Part shown: piece after piece, positions 52,414 to 62,129 of the stretch
Numbering within the stretch: position 1 is the stretch's first letter
How the letters are laid out: each line of letters begins with the position of its first letter
DNA from: SYIM01 sp039800325
GTDB lineage: Bacteria; Pseudomonadota; Gammaproteobacteria; Burkholderiales; Burkholderiaceae_E
Reading direction: 5' to 3'
DNA: 64,000 nucleotides
NCBI GenBank assembly: GCA_039800325.1
Contig: JBDLQY010000177.1
Coordinates: 1-64,000 of the forward strand
Translations under genes and position numbers: made by a program
The notes under the pieces: model-generated
What the model saw: only the letters and a program-made list of their open reading frames with translations
Database searches by the model: none
What the model was told of the DNA's origin: nothing

Positions 52414-54066
52414 ATGCACGCCTTTGCCGAGTTATATGCCGCGCTAGATCGTACGACCGCAACCCTTGAACGGGTGCGGGCGATGCGTGACTACTTTAGT
52501 ACGCAACCCGCTGAAGATGTTGCCTGGGCCGTGTACTTTCTCGCTGGTGGTAAGCCCCGACAGATTGTTCCGGTGCGCGTACTCAGGACGGCTGCCGCGC
52601 AGGCGTGCGAATTGCCTCAGTGGTTATTCGAGGAGTGTTATCAGTCAGTGGGCGATCTGGCAGAAACCATCGCTCTGCTGCTGCCCCGCGATGCGACTGT
52701 CGATGACGATAAGGGCCTGGCAAGCTGGATGCGCGAACGGGTACTGCCGCTGCGTGAGCTGCCGGTTCCGGCTGCGGTAGAGGCTGTTACATCCATTTGG
52801 GCCCAGCTCGATGAACGGCAGTGTTTCGTTTTTAATAAACTGATTACGGGCGCTTTGCGGGTAGGTGTTTCACGCCAGTTGGTGCTGCGCGCGCTGTCGC
52901 AGGCCTTCAGTGTCGACAGCCGATTGCTCGCGCAGCGTCTCATCGGATACACAGACCGCCATCGCCTGCCGGACGCAGCGGCTTTATGCGCGCTGGTCGG
53001 GCCGCCCGCTGTATCGGGCACTGAGACAGGTACGAATCTGGCGAGCGAAGGACTGCCTTATCCGTTTTTTTTGGCGCATACGCTGGATCTGCCACCCGAA
53101 CAGCTGGGCGACACCAACGGCTGGCTGGTGGAATGGAAATGGGATGGTATTCGTGCCCAGCTGGTGCGCGATGCTGACCAGGTGTGTATCTGGTCGCGGG
53201 GCGAGGAGTTAGTCACCACCCGGTTTCCTGAGATCGCCGATGCCTTGACGAGGCTTCCAGCCGGAGTGACCCTGGACGGCGAACTGGTCGGCTGGCGTGA
53301 CGGCAGTGATACGCCGCTTGGCTTTCAGGCCCTGCAAACGCGCATCGGTCGTCGCCAGCTCAGCGCCCGTACGCTTGCGCAGACGCCCATACGCTTTCTG
53401 GCCTTCGATCTGTTGCGCGAGGAAGGGATCGATCTTCGCGGTTTGCCGCTGGGTGAGCGGCGGGTGCGCCTGGGCGCCCTGTTAAAGCCTCTGGAGGGCC
53501 CGCTGCGCATCTCCCCCAGGCTCGAGGCCGCACACTGGGAGGGCTTTGCTCATCTGCGCAGTCGGGCGCGCACCGTAGGTGCCGAAGGCTTGATGCTCAA
53601 GCGCCTGGCCTCTGCCTACGGCCTGGGACGAACACGAATCGACGGAGAAGCCTCCTGGTATAAGTGGAAGCTGGACCCCTACTCGGTGGATGCGGTCCTG
53701 TTGTACGCGCAGCGCGGGCATGGTCGTCGCGCAGGCCTGTACACCGACTACACCTTTGCGGTCTGGCATGAGGATGCCGATGGGCAACGTCGGCTGCTGC
53801 CGTTCGCCAAGGCCTACTCGGGTCTGACCGATGCCGAGATCCGCGAGGTGGATGCCATTATCCGCCGCACCACCCTCGATAAATTCGGCCCGGTCCGAAG
53901 CGTGAGTCCGACGCTGGTGTTTGAAATTGCCTTCGAGGGCATTCAGGCCTCAGGTCGGCATCGTGCCGGCCTGGCCGTGCGTTTCCCACGCATCGCGCGT
54001 TGGCGTCGCGATAAAACCGTCGATCAGGCTGACAGCCTGACGACGCTGCGCGTGCTGCTGCGCTGA
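52414..54066 (+). CDS. ATP-dependent DNA ligase (damage-response type)
   Basis: This 550-residue ligase has an N-terminal DNA-binding domain, the adenylation lysine in VEWKWDGIRAQLVRD (K242), motif III-like IRFLAFDLLREEGID, motif IV EGLMLKRL, and motif V in SWYKWKLDPYSVDAVLLYAQ, followed by an OB domain. It belongs to the bacterial group that travels with an MBL exonuclease, a DEXH helicase and PdeM, and that has been linked to DNA damage tolerance. The normal NAD-dependent LigA is presumably elsewhere. Its stop lies 3 bases from the convergent folE stop. Confidence 0.94.
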   Translation: MHAFAELYAALDRTTATLERVRAMRDYFSTQPAEDVAWAVYFLAGGKPRQIVPVRVLRTAAAQACELPQWLFEECYQSVGDLAETIALLLPRDATVDDDKGLASWMRERVLPLRELPVPAAVEAVTSIWAQLDERQCFVFNKLITGALRVGVSRQLVLRALSQAFSVDSRLLAQRLIGYTDRHRLPDAAALCALVGPPAVSGTETGTNLASEGLPYPFFLAHTLDLPPEQLGDTNGWLVEWKWDGIRAQLVRDADQVCIWSRGEELVTTRFPEIADALTRLPAGVTLDGELVGWRDGSDTPLGFQALQTRIGRRQLSARTLAQTPIRFLAFDLLREEGIDLRGLPLGERRVRLGALLKPLEGPLRISPRLEAAHWEGFAHLRSRARTVGAEGLMLKRLASAYGLGRTRIDGEASWYKWKLDPYSVDAVLLYAQRGHGRRAGLYTDYTFAVWHEDADGQRRLLPFAKAYSGLTDAEIREVDAIIRRTTLDKFGPVRSVSPTLVFEIAFEGIQASGRHRAGLAVRFPRIARWRRDKTVDQADSLTTLRVLLR

Positions 54067-54069
54067 ATG

Positions 54070-54825
54070 CTAATTGCGCCGAATCAGCGATAAGAATTCA
54101 CGCCGCAGGGCATCTGATTTCAGGAAGCTGCCGCGCATGATGGACGAGGTCATCGAGCTTTCGTCCTTGACACCGCGCCAGTGCATGCAGAAATGATCGG
54201 CTTCCATGACCACTGCCAGACCATCTGGGTTTAACAGGGTCTCAAGTTTATCGGCCAGCATCTTCACGGCCTCTTCCTGGATCTGCGGCCGGCTCATCAC
54301 CCAGTCGGCGACCCGCGCGTATTTCGACAGGCCAATCAGGTTGGACTGCGCGTTGGGCAGAACGCCGATCCAGATTTTGCCGAGGATGGGGCACAGGTGA
54401 TGCGAACAGGCCGAGCGCACCGTAATGGGTCCCACGACCAGCAACTCACTCAGTCGCTCGACATTGGGAAACTCGGTGACCTTGGGCATGGCCTCGAAGC
54501 GACCACGGAACACTTCGCGCAAGTACATCTTGGCCACGCGGCGCGCGGTGTCCTGCGTGTTGTGATCGTTTGTCGTGTCGATGACCAGCGACTCGAGCAG
54601 AGCCTGAACCCGCTCGGCGACCTCTTTCTGCAGGGCTTCGCGTTCAACATCAGACCGGATGAACTCGGCAATATTGTCGTTGGCGTGAAAGCGCTGGCCT
54701 GCGGCCCGAATACGCTCGCGGATGACTTCGGACATGGGTCTGCCATCGGGCTGACTCTCAAGGGGTTCAGTACGCGACCGTGAGGTCTTGCGGGGCAGGG
54801 GTTTGACGTTGGAGGACTGGCTCAT
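54070..54825 (-). CDS. folE: GTP cyclohydrolase I
   Basis: FolE converts GTP to dihydroneopterin triphosphate, the first step of folate synthesis. The 251-residue protein has the zinc and active-site pattern SACSHHLCPILGKIWIGVLP, LIGLSKYARVADWVMSRPQI and ADHFCMHWRGVKD. The N-terminal 30 residues are basic and non-conserved. I chose the start at 54825, with GGGAGCC 8 bases upstream; the longer frame to 54969 is unlike the family. It lies backward inside the ligase-associated gene set. NudB, the next enzyme, is also in this window. Confidence 0.95.
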   Translation of the reverse strand: MSQSSNVKPLPRKTSRSRTEPLESQPDGRPMSEVIRERIRAAGQRFHANDNIAEFIRSDVEREALQKEVAERVQALLESLVIDTTNDHNTQDTARRVAKMYLREVFRGRFEAMPKVTEFPNVERLSELLVVGPITVRSACSHHLCPILGKIWIGVLPNAQSNLIGLSKYARVADWVMSRPQIQEEAVKMLADKLETLLNPDGLAVVMEADHFCMHWRGVKDESSMTSSIMRGSFLKSDALRREFLSLIRRN

Positions 54826-55060
54826 TGTTATAGGCTCCCGTGAGGGGTTGCTGCTGTGACGGTTGCCGCCAGGACAGCCGGGCCGAGCACAATGCGTGAA
54901 AAATGCGGCAAGCGCTTGAAAGACCTTGTGACACTCCCCGGTAAGCGCAAGGCACAACCCTACGCCCAATCAGGGGTTGCGTCGAGCAATTAGGTCAAGC
55001 TCCCCGTCAGTCTGAATACTTCTGATAGCGAGTGATCACTTTTCTTAAGAGATTGAGGGT

Positions 55061-55891
55061 ATGGGCGTCATACTTTTAGGCGTTGATTTCAGTGCCTCGC
55101 CGACCCCGGCGAAGCCAATTACGGTCGCCCACGCCTGCTGGGTCAAAGACCGAGCCAGACCCGCTGTGCGCATCGAGCGTCTAGAGGCCTTGGCCCGTCT
55201 GGATGACTTTGAGATCTTGCTGAGCCGCCCCGGTCCGTGGGTGGGTGGCTTCGATTTTCCGTTTGGGCTACCGCGTGAGCTGGTGCAGGCCATGAACTGG
55301 CCCCAGCACTGGCCAGACCTCATCCAGACCTTCAGTGCTTGCCCCAGGCCGGTCCTGCGCGAACGGTTTCGCGCCTTCTGTGCCGCCCGGCCAGTCGGTG
55401 GCAAATTTGCTCATCGAGCCACTGACCGATGGGCGGGATCTTCGCCATCGATGAAGTGGGTTAACCCACCTGTTGCCTGGATGCTGCACGCAGGCGCGCC
55501 GCGTCTAATGAAAGCGGGCGTTCACATTCCAGGACTTTTCGAGGGCGACCGGGGGCGCGTGGCGCTCGAGGCCTATCCGGGTTTTGTGGCGCGTTCCATC
55601 ACCCGGGATTCCTACAAAAGCGATGATCGCGCGCGTCAAAACGAGAGCCGGGCGCAGGCGCGCCTGACGATTATCCGGGCGCTGGCCGCGGGCGACCATG
55701 CTTTGGGAGTGCGAGTGTGCTTTGCGCGCGCGGTGCGTGAACAGCTCGATCATGATCCGCGAGGCGATTGGCTCGATGCCGTGTTGTGTGCCGTGCAGGC
55801 CGGCTGGGCTCAGGCGTGCGGGCCCGTCTGGGGCTTGCCGCCCGACGTTGATCCCCTTGAGGGCTGGATCGTGGGTGCAAAGCCCTGCTGA
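55061..55891 (+). CDS. DUF429 protein (predicted RNase H-fold nuclease)
   Basis: The 276-residue protein matches DUF429: GVDFSASPTPAK at the start, WVGGFDFPFGLPREL, VALEAYPGFVARS and a late GDWLDAVLCAVQAG. Acidic residues D9, D65, E170 and D239 are placed as expected for an RNase H-like active site. The family is described as predicted nucleases, but activity is unproven. It lies in the middle of the ligase-associated repair genes, on the same strand, 61 bases before the aminotransferase. The 235-base gap to folE upstream shows nothing clear. Confidence 0.78.
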   Translation: MGVILLGVDFSASPTPAKPITVAHACWVKDRARPAVRIERLEALARLDDFEILLSRPGPWVGGFDFPFGLPRELVQAMNWPQHWPDLIQTFSACPRPVLRERFRAFCAARPVGGKFAHRATDRWAGSSPSMKWVNPPVAWMLHAGAPRLMKAGVHIPGLFEGDRGRVALEAYPGFVARSITRDSYKSDDRARQNESRAQARLTIIRALAAGDHALGVRVCFARAVREQLDHDPRGDWLDAVLCAVQAGWAQACGPVWGLPPDVDPLEGWIVGAKPC

Positions 55892-55952
55892 GTCCGGCAA
55901 GCGGCTAAGATCGCGGCTTGCCCGCACCTCGGAATTGGATCGAGGTCACTGT

Positions 55953-57164
55953 ATGTTTGATGAAGCACACTACCGGAGAAGCGCCTTGAAGCGTTCGTCC
56001 CTGCGCCTCGATGCCGTCGAGACGCCCATCATTCCAACGATCGCAGCATTCGTTCGCGAGCATCCGGGCACCATCTCGCTCGGTCAGGGCGTGGTCAGTT
56101 ACGGCCCCGATGAAGCGTGGCTGCGTGCGTTGCCCGATCTGATGGCCGACGCGTCCCTCAATCGCTATCAGGCGGTTGATGGCATTGCACCGCTGGTTGA
56201 CGCGATTGCCGCCAAGCTGCGCGTTGAAAACGGCATCGAGTTGGGCACCGATTCACGGGTGATGGTCACTGCGGGCAGCAACAGCGCGTTTTTGAATGCC
56301 GTGCTGGCGGTGGGCGATGCCGGCGATGAGTTCATCCTGCCGGTGCCTTACTTCTTCAATCAAGAGATGGCCGTACGCATGGCCGGCTGCGTGCCGGTCT
56401 GTGTACCGACGCTGGCTGACTATCAGCTTGATGTGCAGGCGATTGAGCGTGCAATCACGCCTCGTACCCGGGCCATCATCACGGTCTCGCCCAACAATCC
56501 CTCGGGCGCTGTGTATCACGAACATGATCTGCGTGCGGTCAACGCCCTATGCGCGCGCCACGGGCTTTTTCACTTTAGTGATGAGGCCTACGAACACTTC
56601 ACATTCGACGGCGCACGCCATTTTTCGCCGGGAAGCATCGCGGGCGCGGCTGGCCATACCCTCACTTTTCATTCCCTGTCCAAGGCATTTGGGTTGGCCA
56701 GCTGGCGGATAGGGTACGTGGTGTACCCCGCGGACCTGGCGCAGACCATGAGCAAGGTGCAGGACACCAACCAGATCTGCGCCCCCGTCGTGTCACAGCT
56801 GATGGCGGTGCAGGCGCTCAAGGCTGGACGCGCCTGGTTGGCACCCAGACTCGCCGCGCTCGGTAAAGTGCGAAGCCGTGTTCATGACTTGCTCGCCACG
56901 TTGGGCGAACGCGTGGAGTTTCCGCGTACCCAGGGGGCTTTTTATGTGCTGATGAAGCTGCCTGGAGTGTCCGATGGACTCGCTTTCTCCCGCGCGATGG
57001 TGAGTCGGCATCGCGTTGCCGCCATCCCAGGCTTTGCCTTCGGTTTCAGCGATACGGCGGCCGCCAACTACCAGCGCCTGTCGTTTGGCGCGCTGGACGA
57101 GAACAGCGCGGCGCAGGGTGTTGAACGCTTCATCGCTGCGGTGCACGACTGGTACGGACAGTGA
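55953..57164 (+). CDS. PLP-dependent aminotransferase, class I/II
   Basis: This 403-residue fold-type I aminotransferase has NRYQAVDGIAPLVDAIAAKL, the aspartate in HFSDEAYEHFTFDGA, the PLP lysine in FHSLSKAFGLASWRIGY (about residue 235) and a late arginine in ANYQRLSFGAL. The substrate is not clear. I used the ATG at 55953; an upstream extension would overlap the DUF429 gene. The stop overlaps the helicase GTG start (GTGA), so these two genes are coupled. Confidence 0.9.
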   Translation: MFDEAHYRRSALKRSSLRLDAVETPIIPTIAAFVREHPGTISLGQGVVSYGPDEAWLRALPDLMADASLNRYQAVDGIAPLVDAIAAKLRVENGIELGTDSRVMVTAGSNSAFLNAVLAVGDAGDEFILPVPYFFNQEMAVRMAGCVPVCVPTLADYQLDVQAIERAITPRTRAIITVSPNNPSGAVYHEHDLRAVNALCARHGLFHFSDEAYEHFTFDGARHFSPGSIAGAAGHTLTFHSLSKAFGLASWRIGYVVYPADLAQTMSKVQDTNQICAPVVSQLMAVQALKAGRAWLAPRLAALGKVRSRVHDLLATLGERVEFPRTQGAFYVLMKLPGVSDGLAFSRAMVSRHRVAAIPGFAFGFSDTAAANYQRLSFGALDENSAAQGVERFIAAVHDWYGQ

Positions 57165-59656
57165 GCCAGCCGGGCCTGAACCAGGCCCGGCTTCAAGCCT
57201 GGTTTGCGGCGCGCGACTGGCAGCCCTTTGATTTTCAACGTGCAGTCTGGACGCAGGCGCGGGCAGGTCGCAGCGGTCTGCTGCATGCGGGTACCGGTAC
57301 GGGGAAAACCTATGCGGTGTGGTTCGCAGCGTTGCTTCGGGCCTTGGCGGAGCCCGAGCGCGGTCGCCTGCGCGTGCTCTGGATCACGCCGATGCGGGCG
57401 CTGGCTGCCGACACAGTAGCAGCCCTCATGGCACCGCTGCCGGAACTGGGTCTGGACTGGTCGGTTGAGCTGCGCACGGGTGATAGTTCTGCACGAGACC
57501 GTGCTCGCCAGACGCGGCGCATGCCGCAGGCACTGGTGACCACTCCCGAAAGCCTCATGCTGATGCTGGCCAGAGCCGATGCTGCCGAGGTCTGTTCAGG
57601 CTTGTGTGCGGTGGTGGTCGATGAGTGGCACGAGCTGCTGGGCAATAAACGCGGTGTGCAGGTGCAGCTTGGCCTGGCCCGGCTGCGGCGGCTCGCACCC
57701 GATCTCATCACCTGGGGCTTGAGCGCGACCTTGGGCGATGTAGAGCATGCGCTGAAGGCGCTCATACCGACGGGCGATGGCGTCTGCATACGTGCGCAGG
57801 CGAACCGCATGCCGGTGATTGATGTGCTGTTGCCGCCTACACCCAGTCGGTTTGCGTGGGCAGGTCATCTGGGCGCCAGCATGCTGCCCGCGGTGGTTCA
57901 GGAACTCGAGGCGAGCCCAACGGCGCTACTGTTTTGCAACACGCGTGCCCAGGCCGAGCTCTGGTACCAGATGCTCCTGGAGGCTAAGCCGGACTGGGCA
58001 GGGCTGATTGCCCTGCACCATGGGTCCCTGGATGTTGAAGTTCGTCGGTGGGTAGAGTCGGCCCTCAAGCAGGGTGCCGTGCGGGCGGTGGTGTGTACCT
58101 CGAGTCTCGATCTGGGCGTCGATTTTGCGCCTGTCGAACGGGTGCTGCAGCTGGGTAGCGCCAAGGGCGTGGCGCGGCTGCTGCAGCGTGCCGGACGTTC
58201 TGGGCACAGACCTGGCGCGCAGCCCAGGCTCACGCTGGTTCCCACACATGCGCTTGAGCTGCTTGAGGCGGCGGCCGCAGCCGATGCGGTCGCCCAGCAG
58301 CACATAGAGCCGCGACGTTCGCCCCAGGCACCCATGGACGTGCTGGTTCAGCATCTGGTCAGTATTGCGCTGGGATCGGGCTTTACGCCGGAGGCGATGC
58401 TGACCGAAGTGCGTGAAACCGAGGCCTATCGGCATTTAAGCGCGCAGGACTGGCAATGGGCGCTGGACTTTGTCAGCCGCGGCGGGGACAGTCTGAGCGC
58501 TTACCCGCAGTACCGGCGCGTGCAGCCTGATGCACTGGGTGTATGGCGGCTTAGCGACCCCCAACTGGCCCGTCGACACCGAATGTCGGTGGGCACCATC
58601 GTGGCAGAGTCGGCCATGCGCGTGAAGTTCATGCGAGGCGCCGAACTGGGAACCGTCGAAGAAAGTTTTATTGCCAGGCTTAAGCGTGGTGATTGCTTTT
58701 TGTTTGCTGGACGATTGCTCGAGCTGGTTCGTGTGCACGAAATGACCGCATGGGTGCGTCTGGCCAAGGCAACGAAGCCGGCAGTTGCCCGCTGGAATGG
58801 TGCCCGCATGCCGCTGTCTTCACAACTGGCTGATGCGGTGCTTGCGCGCCTGAAGGCCTGTGCAGCGGGACACTTTGAGGGCGTGGCGATGCAGGCAGTA
58901 CGCCCGCTGCTCGAGCTGCAGATGCGCTGGTCACGACTACCGGGCGCAGATCATCTGCTGATCGAGTCGCTGCAGTCACGCGATGGTCACCATGTATTCA
59001 TCTATCCGTTTGCGGGCCGCCAGGCCCATCTGGGGCTGGCAGCACTTGTAGCCTGGCGGCTTGCGCAGCGCGCACCCATCACGTTCTCGATGGCGGTCAA
59101 TGATTACGGGCTGGAGCTGTTGAGCGCAACGCCGCTTACGATGACGCTGTTTGACGATCCTGCCCTGTTTGACCCGGCGGGTCTTGCGCACGATCTCACG
59201 CACAGTGTCAATGCCGCTGAGCTCGCGCGGCGGCACTTCCGTGAGATAGCGCGCGTAGCGGGACTGGTTTTTCAAGGCTATCCCGGTGAGGCGCGCACCG
59301 GGCGAGCGCTACAGGCATCGGCTGGCCTCTTTTATGATGTTTTTCGACAGCATGATCCGGAGAACCGCCTGCTGCAGCAGGCGCATACCGAAGTGCTGTC
59401 GCAGGAGCTTGGGCTTGAACGGATCGCCGACGCGCTTGCGCGTGTGCGTCAGGCCCCGGTCGTACGAGTCGAGCTGCAACGGCCCAGCCCGTTTGCGTTT
59501 GCGCTCATGGTGCAGCGTTTGCGTGAAACGCTCAGTACCGAGTCGCTGCAGACGCGTATTGAGCGCATGGTGAGTGTGCTGGATGCCCAGGCCCAGGCCG
59601 AAACCAGTCCGCGCAGGCGAGCACATATGGGCCTCAAGTCGCCCTCAGTCAATTAA
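57161..59656 (+). CDS. Ligase-associated DEXH-box helicase (Lhr-core type)
   Basis: The 831-residue superfamily 2 helicase has Walker A LLHAGTGTGKTYAVWFAAL near residue 44, the DEXH box VVVDEWHELLGNKRGVQVQL, motif III WGLSATLGDVE and motif VI RLLQRAGRSGHRPGAQP. A large C-terminal domain follows, as in Lhr-core proteins. Family members of this size sit next to the ATP-dependent ligase; here the two are separated by three genes. The start GTG overlaps the aminotransferase stop. PdeM follows after 30 bases. Confidence 0.93.
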   Translation: MSQPGLNQARLQAWFAARDWQPFDFQRAVWTQARAGRSGLLHAGTGTGKTYAVWFAALLRALAEPERGRLRVLWITPMRALAADTVAALMAPLPELGLDWSVELRTGDSSARDRARQTRRMPQALVTTPESLMLMLARADAAEVCSGLCAVVVDEWHELLGNKRGVQVQLGLARLRRLAPDLITWGLSATLGDVEHALKALIPTGDGVCIRAQANRMPVIDVLLPPTPSRFAWAGHLGASMLPAVVQELEASPTALLFCNTRAQAELWYQMLLEAKPDWAGLIALHHGSLDVEVRRWVESALKQGAVRAVVCTSSLDLGVDFAPVERVLQLGSAKGVARLLQRAGRSGHRPGAQPRLTLVPTHALELLEAAAAADAVAQQHIEPRRSPQAPMDVLVQHLVSIALGSGFTPEAMLTEVRETEAYRHLSAQDWQWALDFVSRGGDSLSAYPQYRRVQPDALGVWRLSDPQLARRHRMSVGTIVAESAMRVKFMRGAELGTVEESFIARLKRGDCFLFAGRLLELVRVHEMTAWVRLAKATKPAVARWNGARMPLSSQLADAVLARLKACAAGHFEGVAMQAVRPLLELQMRWSRLPGADHLLIESLQSRDGHHVFIYPFAGRQAHLGLAALVAWRLAQRAPITFSMAVNDYGLELLSATPLTMTLFDDPALFDPAGLAHDLTHSVNAAELARRHFREIARVAGLVFQGYPGEARTGRALQASAGLFYDVFRQHDPENRLLQQAHTEVLSQELGLERIADALARVRQAPVVRVELQRPSPFAFALMVQRLRETLSTESLQTRIERMVSVLDAQAQAETSPRRRAHMGLKSPSVN

Positions 59657-59686
59657 AGATCGTGGCCCACTGGTGGATACGGTGTA

Positions 59687-60388
59687 ATGACCAATGACGG
59701 CAAGTTGAGTGGCCCTGTGTCGGGCAGCCAGGCTATTGCGCTGGCTGGCGAGCCGCTTGAATTGCTGCCGCAGCGCGCCGCTTTTCATCGCGCAACGGCC
59801 ACTGTGCTGGTGGCCGATGTGCATCTGGGCAAGGCCGCCAGCTTTCGGGCCCTGGGCGTGCCGGTACCCGCTGGAACCACGCAGAGCACCCTGCATCGAC
59901 TTGAGACCGTGGTGATGGAGCAGTCTGCGCGCACCCTGATTATTCTGGGTGATCTGCTGCACAGCGCTCAGGCGCATCGTGCTGGTGTTGTGCAGGCCCT
60001 GGCCGACTGGAGGCGGCGCCACCCCGGGCTATTGATCAAGCTGGTGCCGGGCAATCATGATGCCCGGGCCGGCACGCTTTGTGACGACGCAGGTGTCGAG
60101 GTTTTGCCGACGCCTGCGCGTCTGGGCCCCTGGCAGCTGCTGCATGAGCCCAGCGATGATTCATCCAGCCCACCCTGGATTGCCGGCCATGTGCATCCGG
60201 TGTACGCGCTTAAGACCCGCACTGACCGCTTACGTCTGCCAGTCTTTTGGCGCGTGGGCTCGGGGCTGGTTTTGCCATCGTTTGGAGACTTCACCGGAGG
60301 TTGGGCAATTCCAGGCACCGGCGTCCGTGACAGCTTTGTGACCGATGGCGAGCGGGTTTACAGCCTTAGCCTTCGCGCGCCTGGGTAG
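59687..60388 (+). CDS. pdeM: Ligase-associated metallophosphoesterase PdeM
   Basis: The 233-residue calcineurin-like enzyme has all the metal motifs: VLVADVHLGKAASF, IILGDLLHSAQAH, LVPGNHDARAG and AGHVHPVYAL. It is the usual last member of the ligase-associated set and probably acts as a nuclease or phosphodiesterase in the same repair process. The last 23 bases overlap the convergent aldolase gene. The start at 59687 gives about 15 residues before the family core. Confidence 0.92.
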   Translation: MTNDGKLSGPVSGSQAIALAGEPLELLPQRAAFHRATATVLVADVHLGKAASFRALGVPVPAGTTQSTLHRLETVVMEQSARTLIILGDLLHSAQAHRAGVVQALADWRRRHPGLLIKLVPGNHDARAGTLCDDAGVEVLPTPARLGPWQLLHEPSDDSSSPPWIAGHVHPVYALKTRTDRLRLPVFWRVGSGLVLPSFGDFTGGWAIPGTGVRDSFVTDGERVYSLSLRAPG

Positions 60389-61127
60389 CCCACTGCATCA
60401 TGGCCCCGCGCAGAATGGCCGCATCATTGGCCAGAACCAGCATATCAAAGCCCGCCCGACGCATATCGGCAGCCATTTCAGCGCTGGTACAGAAAATACC
60501 GGTCATCTTGCCTGCAGCGCGCGCACTGGTCAGGATGCGCTCGAGCGCGGGCGCCAGCGGGGCCTCACGCCACTTAACGGGCGGCACGCTACCCAGGGAA
60601 ATACTGAGGTCGGCAGGCCCGACAAAGACGCCATCAAGCCCTTCGACTGAGCAGATAGCGTCCAGGTTTTTGAGCGACTGAGGCGTTTCAATCATGCCCC
60701 AGGTGACGATGGTTTCATTGGCCTTGAACCAATAGTCGGGGCCGCCGTAGAGCAGGCCCCGGGTCGGACCATGCGAGCGCGTGCCGTGCGGAGGGTAGCG
60801 GCAGGCTGCCACGAAACGGCGCGCGTCCTCAGCGTCTTCAATCAGTGGACAGATGACCGAGTAGGCGCCCGCATCGAGCAGCTTACCGATTTCGGCGAAG
60901 TTATTGCCAGAGCATCTGACCATGGGCATGGCCGGTGTGGCCGAGATAGCCTGCAGCATGGGCAAAGCCGCATCGAGGTAAATAGGGCCGTGTTGCAGGT
61001 CTAGCGTGACCGCATCGACTCCGCTATGGCCGATGACCTCGGCTGCATAGCTGCTGGCAAACGACATCCAGGCCACGACGGCTGGCTTTTTCTGGGCGAA
61101 GAGCTCGCGCAGGCGATTAGGACGCAT
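60366..61127 (-). CDS. HpaI-type 2-oxo-acid aldolase
   Basis: The 253-residue protein is a HpcH/HpaI class II aldolase: VAWMSFASSYAAEVIGHSGV, VTLDLQHGPIY, PMVRCSGNNFAEIGKLLDAG, the metal Glu in TWGMIETPQSLKNLDAI and Asp in FVGPADLSISLGS. Members cleave hydroxy-oxo acids such as 4-hydroxy-2-oxoheptanedioate. No aromatic degradation genes are near, so the substrate is open. It overlaps the convergent pdeM end by 23 bases. Confidence 0.9.
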   Translation of the reverse strand: MRPNRLRELFAQKKPAVVAWMSFASSYAAEVIGHSGVDAVTLDLQHGPIYLDAALPMLQAISATPAMPMVRCSGNNFAEIGKLLDAGAYSVICPLIEDAEDARRFVAACRYPPHGTRSHGPTRGLLYGGPDYWFKANETIVTWGMIETPQSLKNLDAICSVEGLDGVFVGPADLSISLGSVPPVKWREAPLAPALERILTSARAAGKMTGIFCTSAEMAADMRRAGFDMLVLANDAAILRGAMMQWATQAREG

Positions 61128-61235
61128 AGTGTCTCCTGAGACGGTTGTTTGTTATGAATGACAGCTCATCATGGTGCAGCATAAACCACGGGTCTGGATG
61201 AGTCGTGCAGCCCGCCTTGCAGCTGCGTTTCGGAC

Positions 61236-62129
61236 TCAGGGCGCCGTTCCGGAAACCTGGTTACGAACCTCCTGGGAACTGCCTGAAGCCTCTGCGCTGA
61301 CCTTGAAATGTGAGGGCACTGCAACACCTGCACGATGGAAGGCTAGATTGATGCGCTTGAGAAATTCGCGCCGTACACGCCACTGCTCAAGCGGTCTTAC
61401 CCTGATGCGACAGCGCACGGTCATGCTGAGGTCAGACCAGTTTTCAATACCGGAGATTTCCAGATCGTCGGTGATAGCGCCCGCGAAGTTGGCGTCAGCG
61501 CGCAGCTCAGCCGCCACATCGCGCATGACCGCAAAAATACGCTCGGCGTTTTCGCGATAAAAGACGGCCACCTCGATCACCGCAAAGGCGAATTCGGTCG
61601 AGTGATTGGTAACGGTGGTGATCAGCCCGTTTGGGACGTAGTGAACACCTCCATCGTATGAGCGCAATTTGGTGCGGCGTAAGGTCAGGTTCTCAACCAC
61701 GCCTGTTTTGCCAGCGATTTCGACGACGTCACCCACGCGAATCTGATCTTCCAGAAGAAGAAACACGCCCGTAAAAAAATCCTTAACCAGGCTTTGCGCG
61801 CCAAAGCCGATGGCGACGCCGGCCACCCCAGCGGCACCGAGAATTGGCGCGATGGGGATTCCGAGAGTATTCAGCGCCATCATGCCGATCATGACCAGCA
61901 GCATCACCGAGATGGTGTGACGCAGCACCCGTCCGAGTGTTTCGATCCGCCGCCGCTCTTCCACGCTGGGTAGCCGCTTGGCGAGCGTGTCAAAAAAACC
62001 CGTCAGGACTCGTAGCAGAATGCGCCGGGCAATGAGGGCCGCAATGAGTAAAACGATGAGCGTCAGGACCGTTCGCGCCTCTGTAGGCCAGCGCGAAAAA
62101 GCCATTAATTCAAGTACTGAATCCAGCAT
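61236..62129 (-). CDS. mscS: Small-conductance mechanosensitive channel MscS
   Basis: The 297-residue protein has three membrane segments and the pore helix GAAGVAGVAIGFGAQSLVKD (about residues 97-116), then the beta domain with IRVGDVVEIAGKTGVVENLTL and YVPNGLITTVTNHS. Size and layout match E. coli MscS, which opens upon hypo-osmotic shock. The C-terminal 20 residues are polar. It diverges from groEL with a 232-base gap and is separated from the aldolase by 108 bases without clear signals. Confidence 0.95.
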   Translation of the reverse strand: MLDSVLELMAFSRWPTEARTVLTLIVLLIAALIARRILLRVLTGFFDTLAKRLPSVEERRRIETLGRVLRHTISVMLLVMIGMMALNTLGIPIAPILGAAGVAGVAIGFGAQSLVKDFFTGVFLLLEDQIRVGDVVEIAGKTGVVENLTLRRTKLRSYDGGVHYVPNGLITTVTNHSTEFAFAVIEVAVFYRENAERIFAVMRDVAAELRADANFAGAITDDLEISGIENWSDLSMTVRCRIRVRPLEQWRVRREFLKRINLAFHRAGVAVPSHFKVSAEASGSSQEVRNQVSGTAP

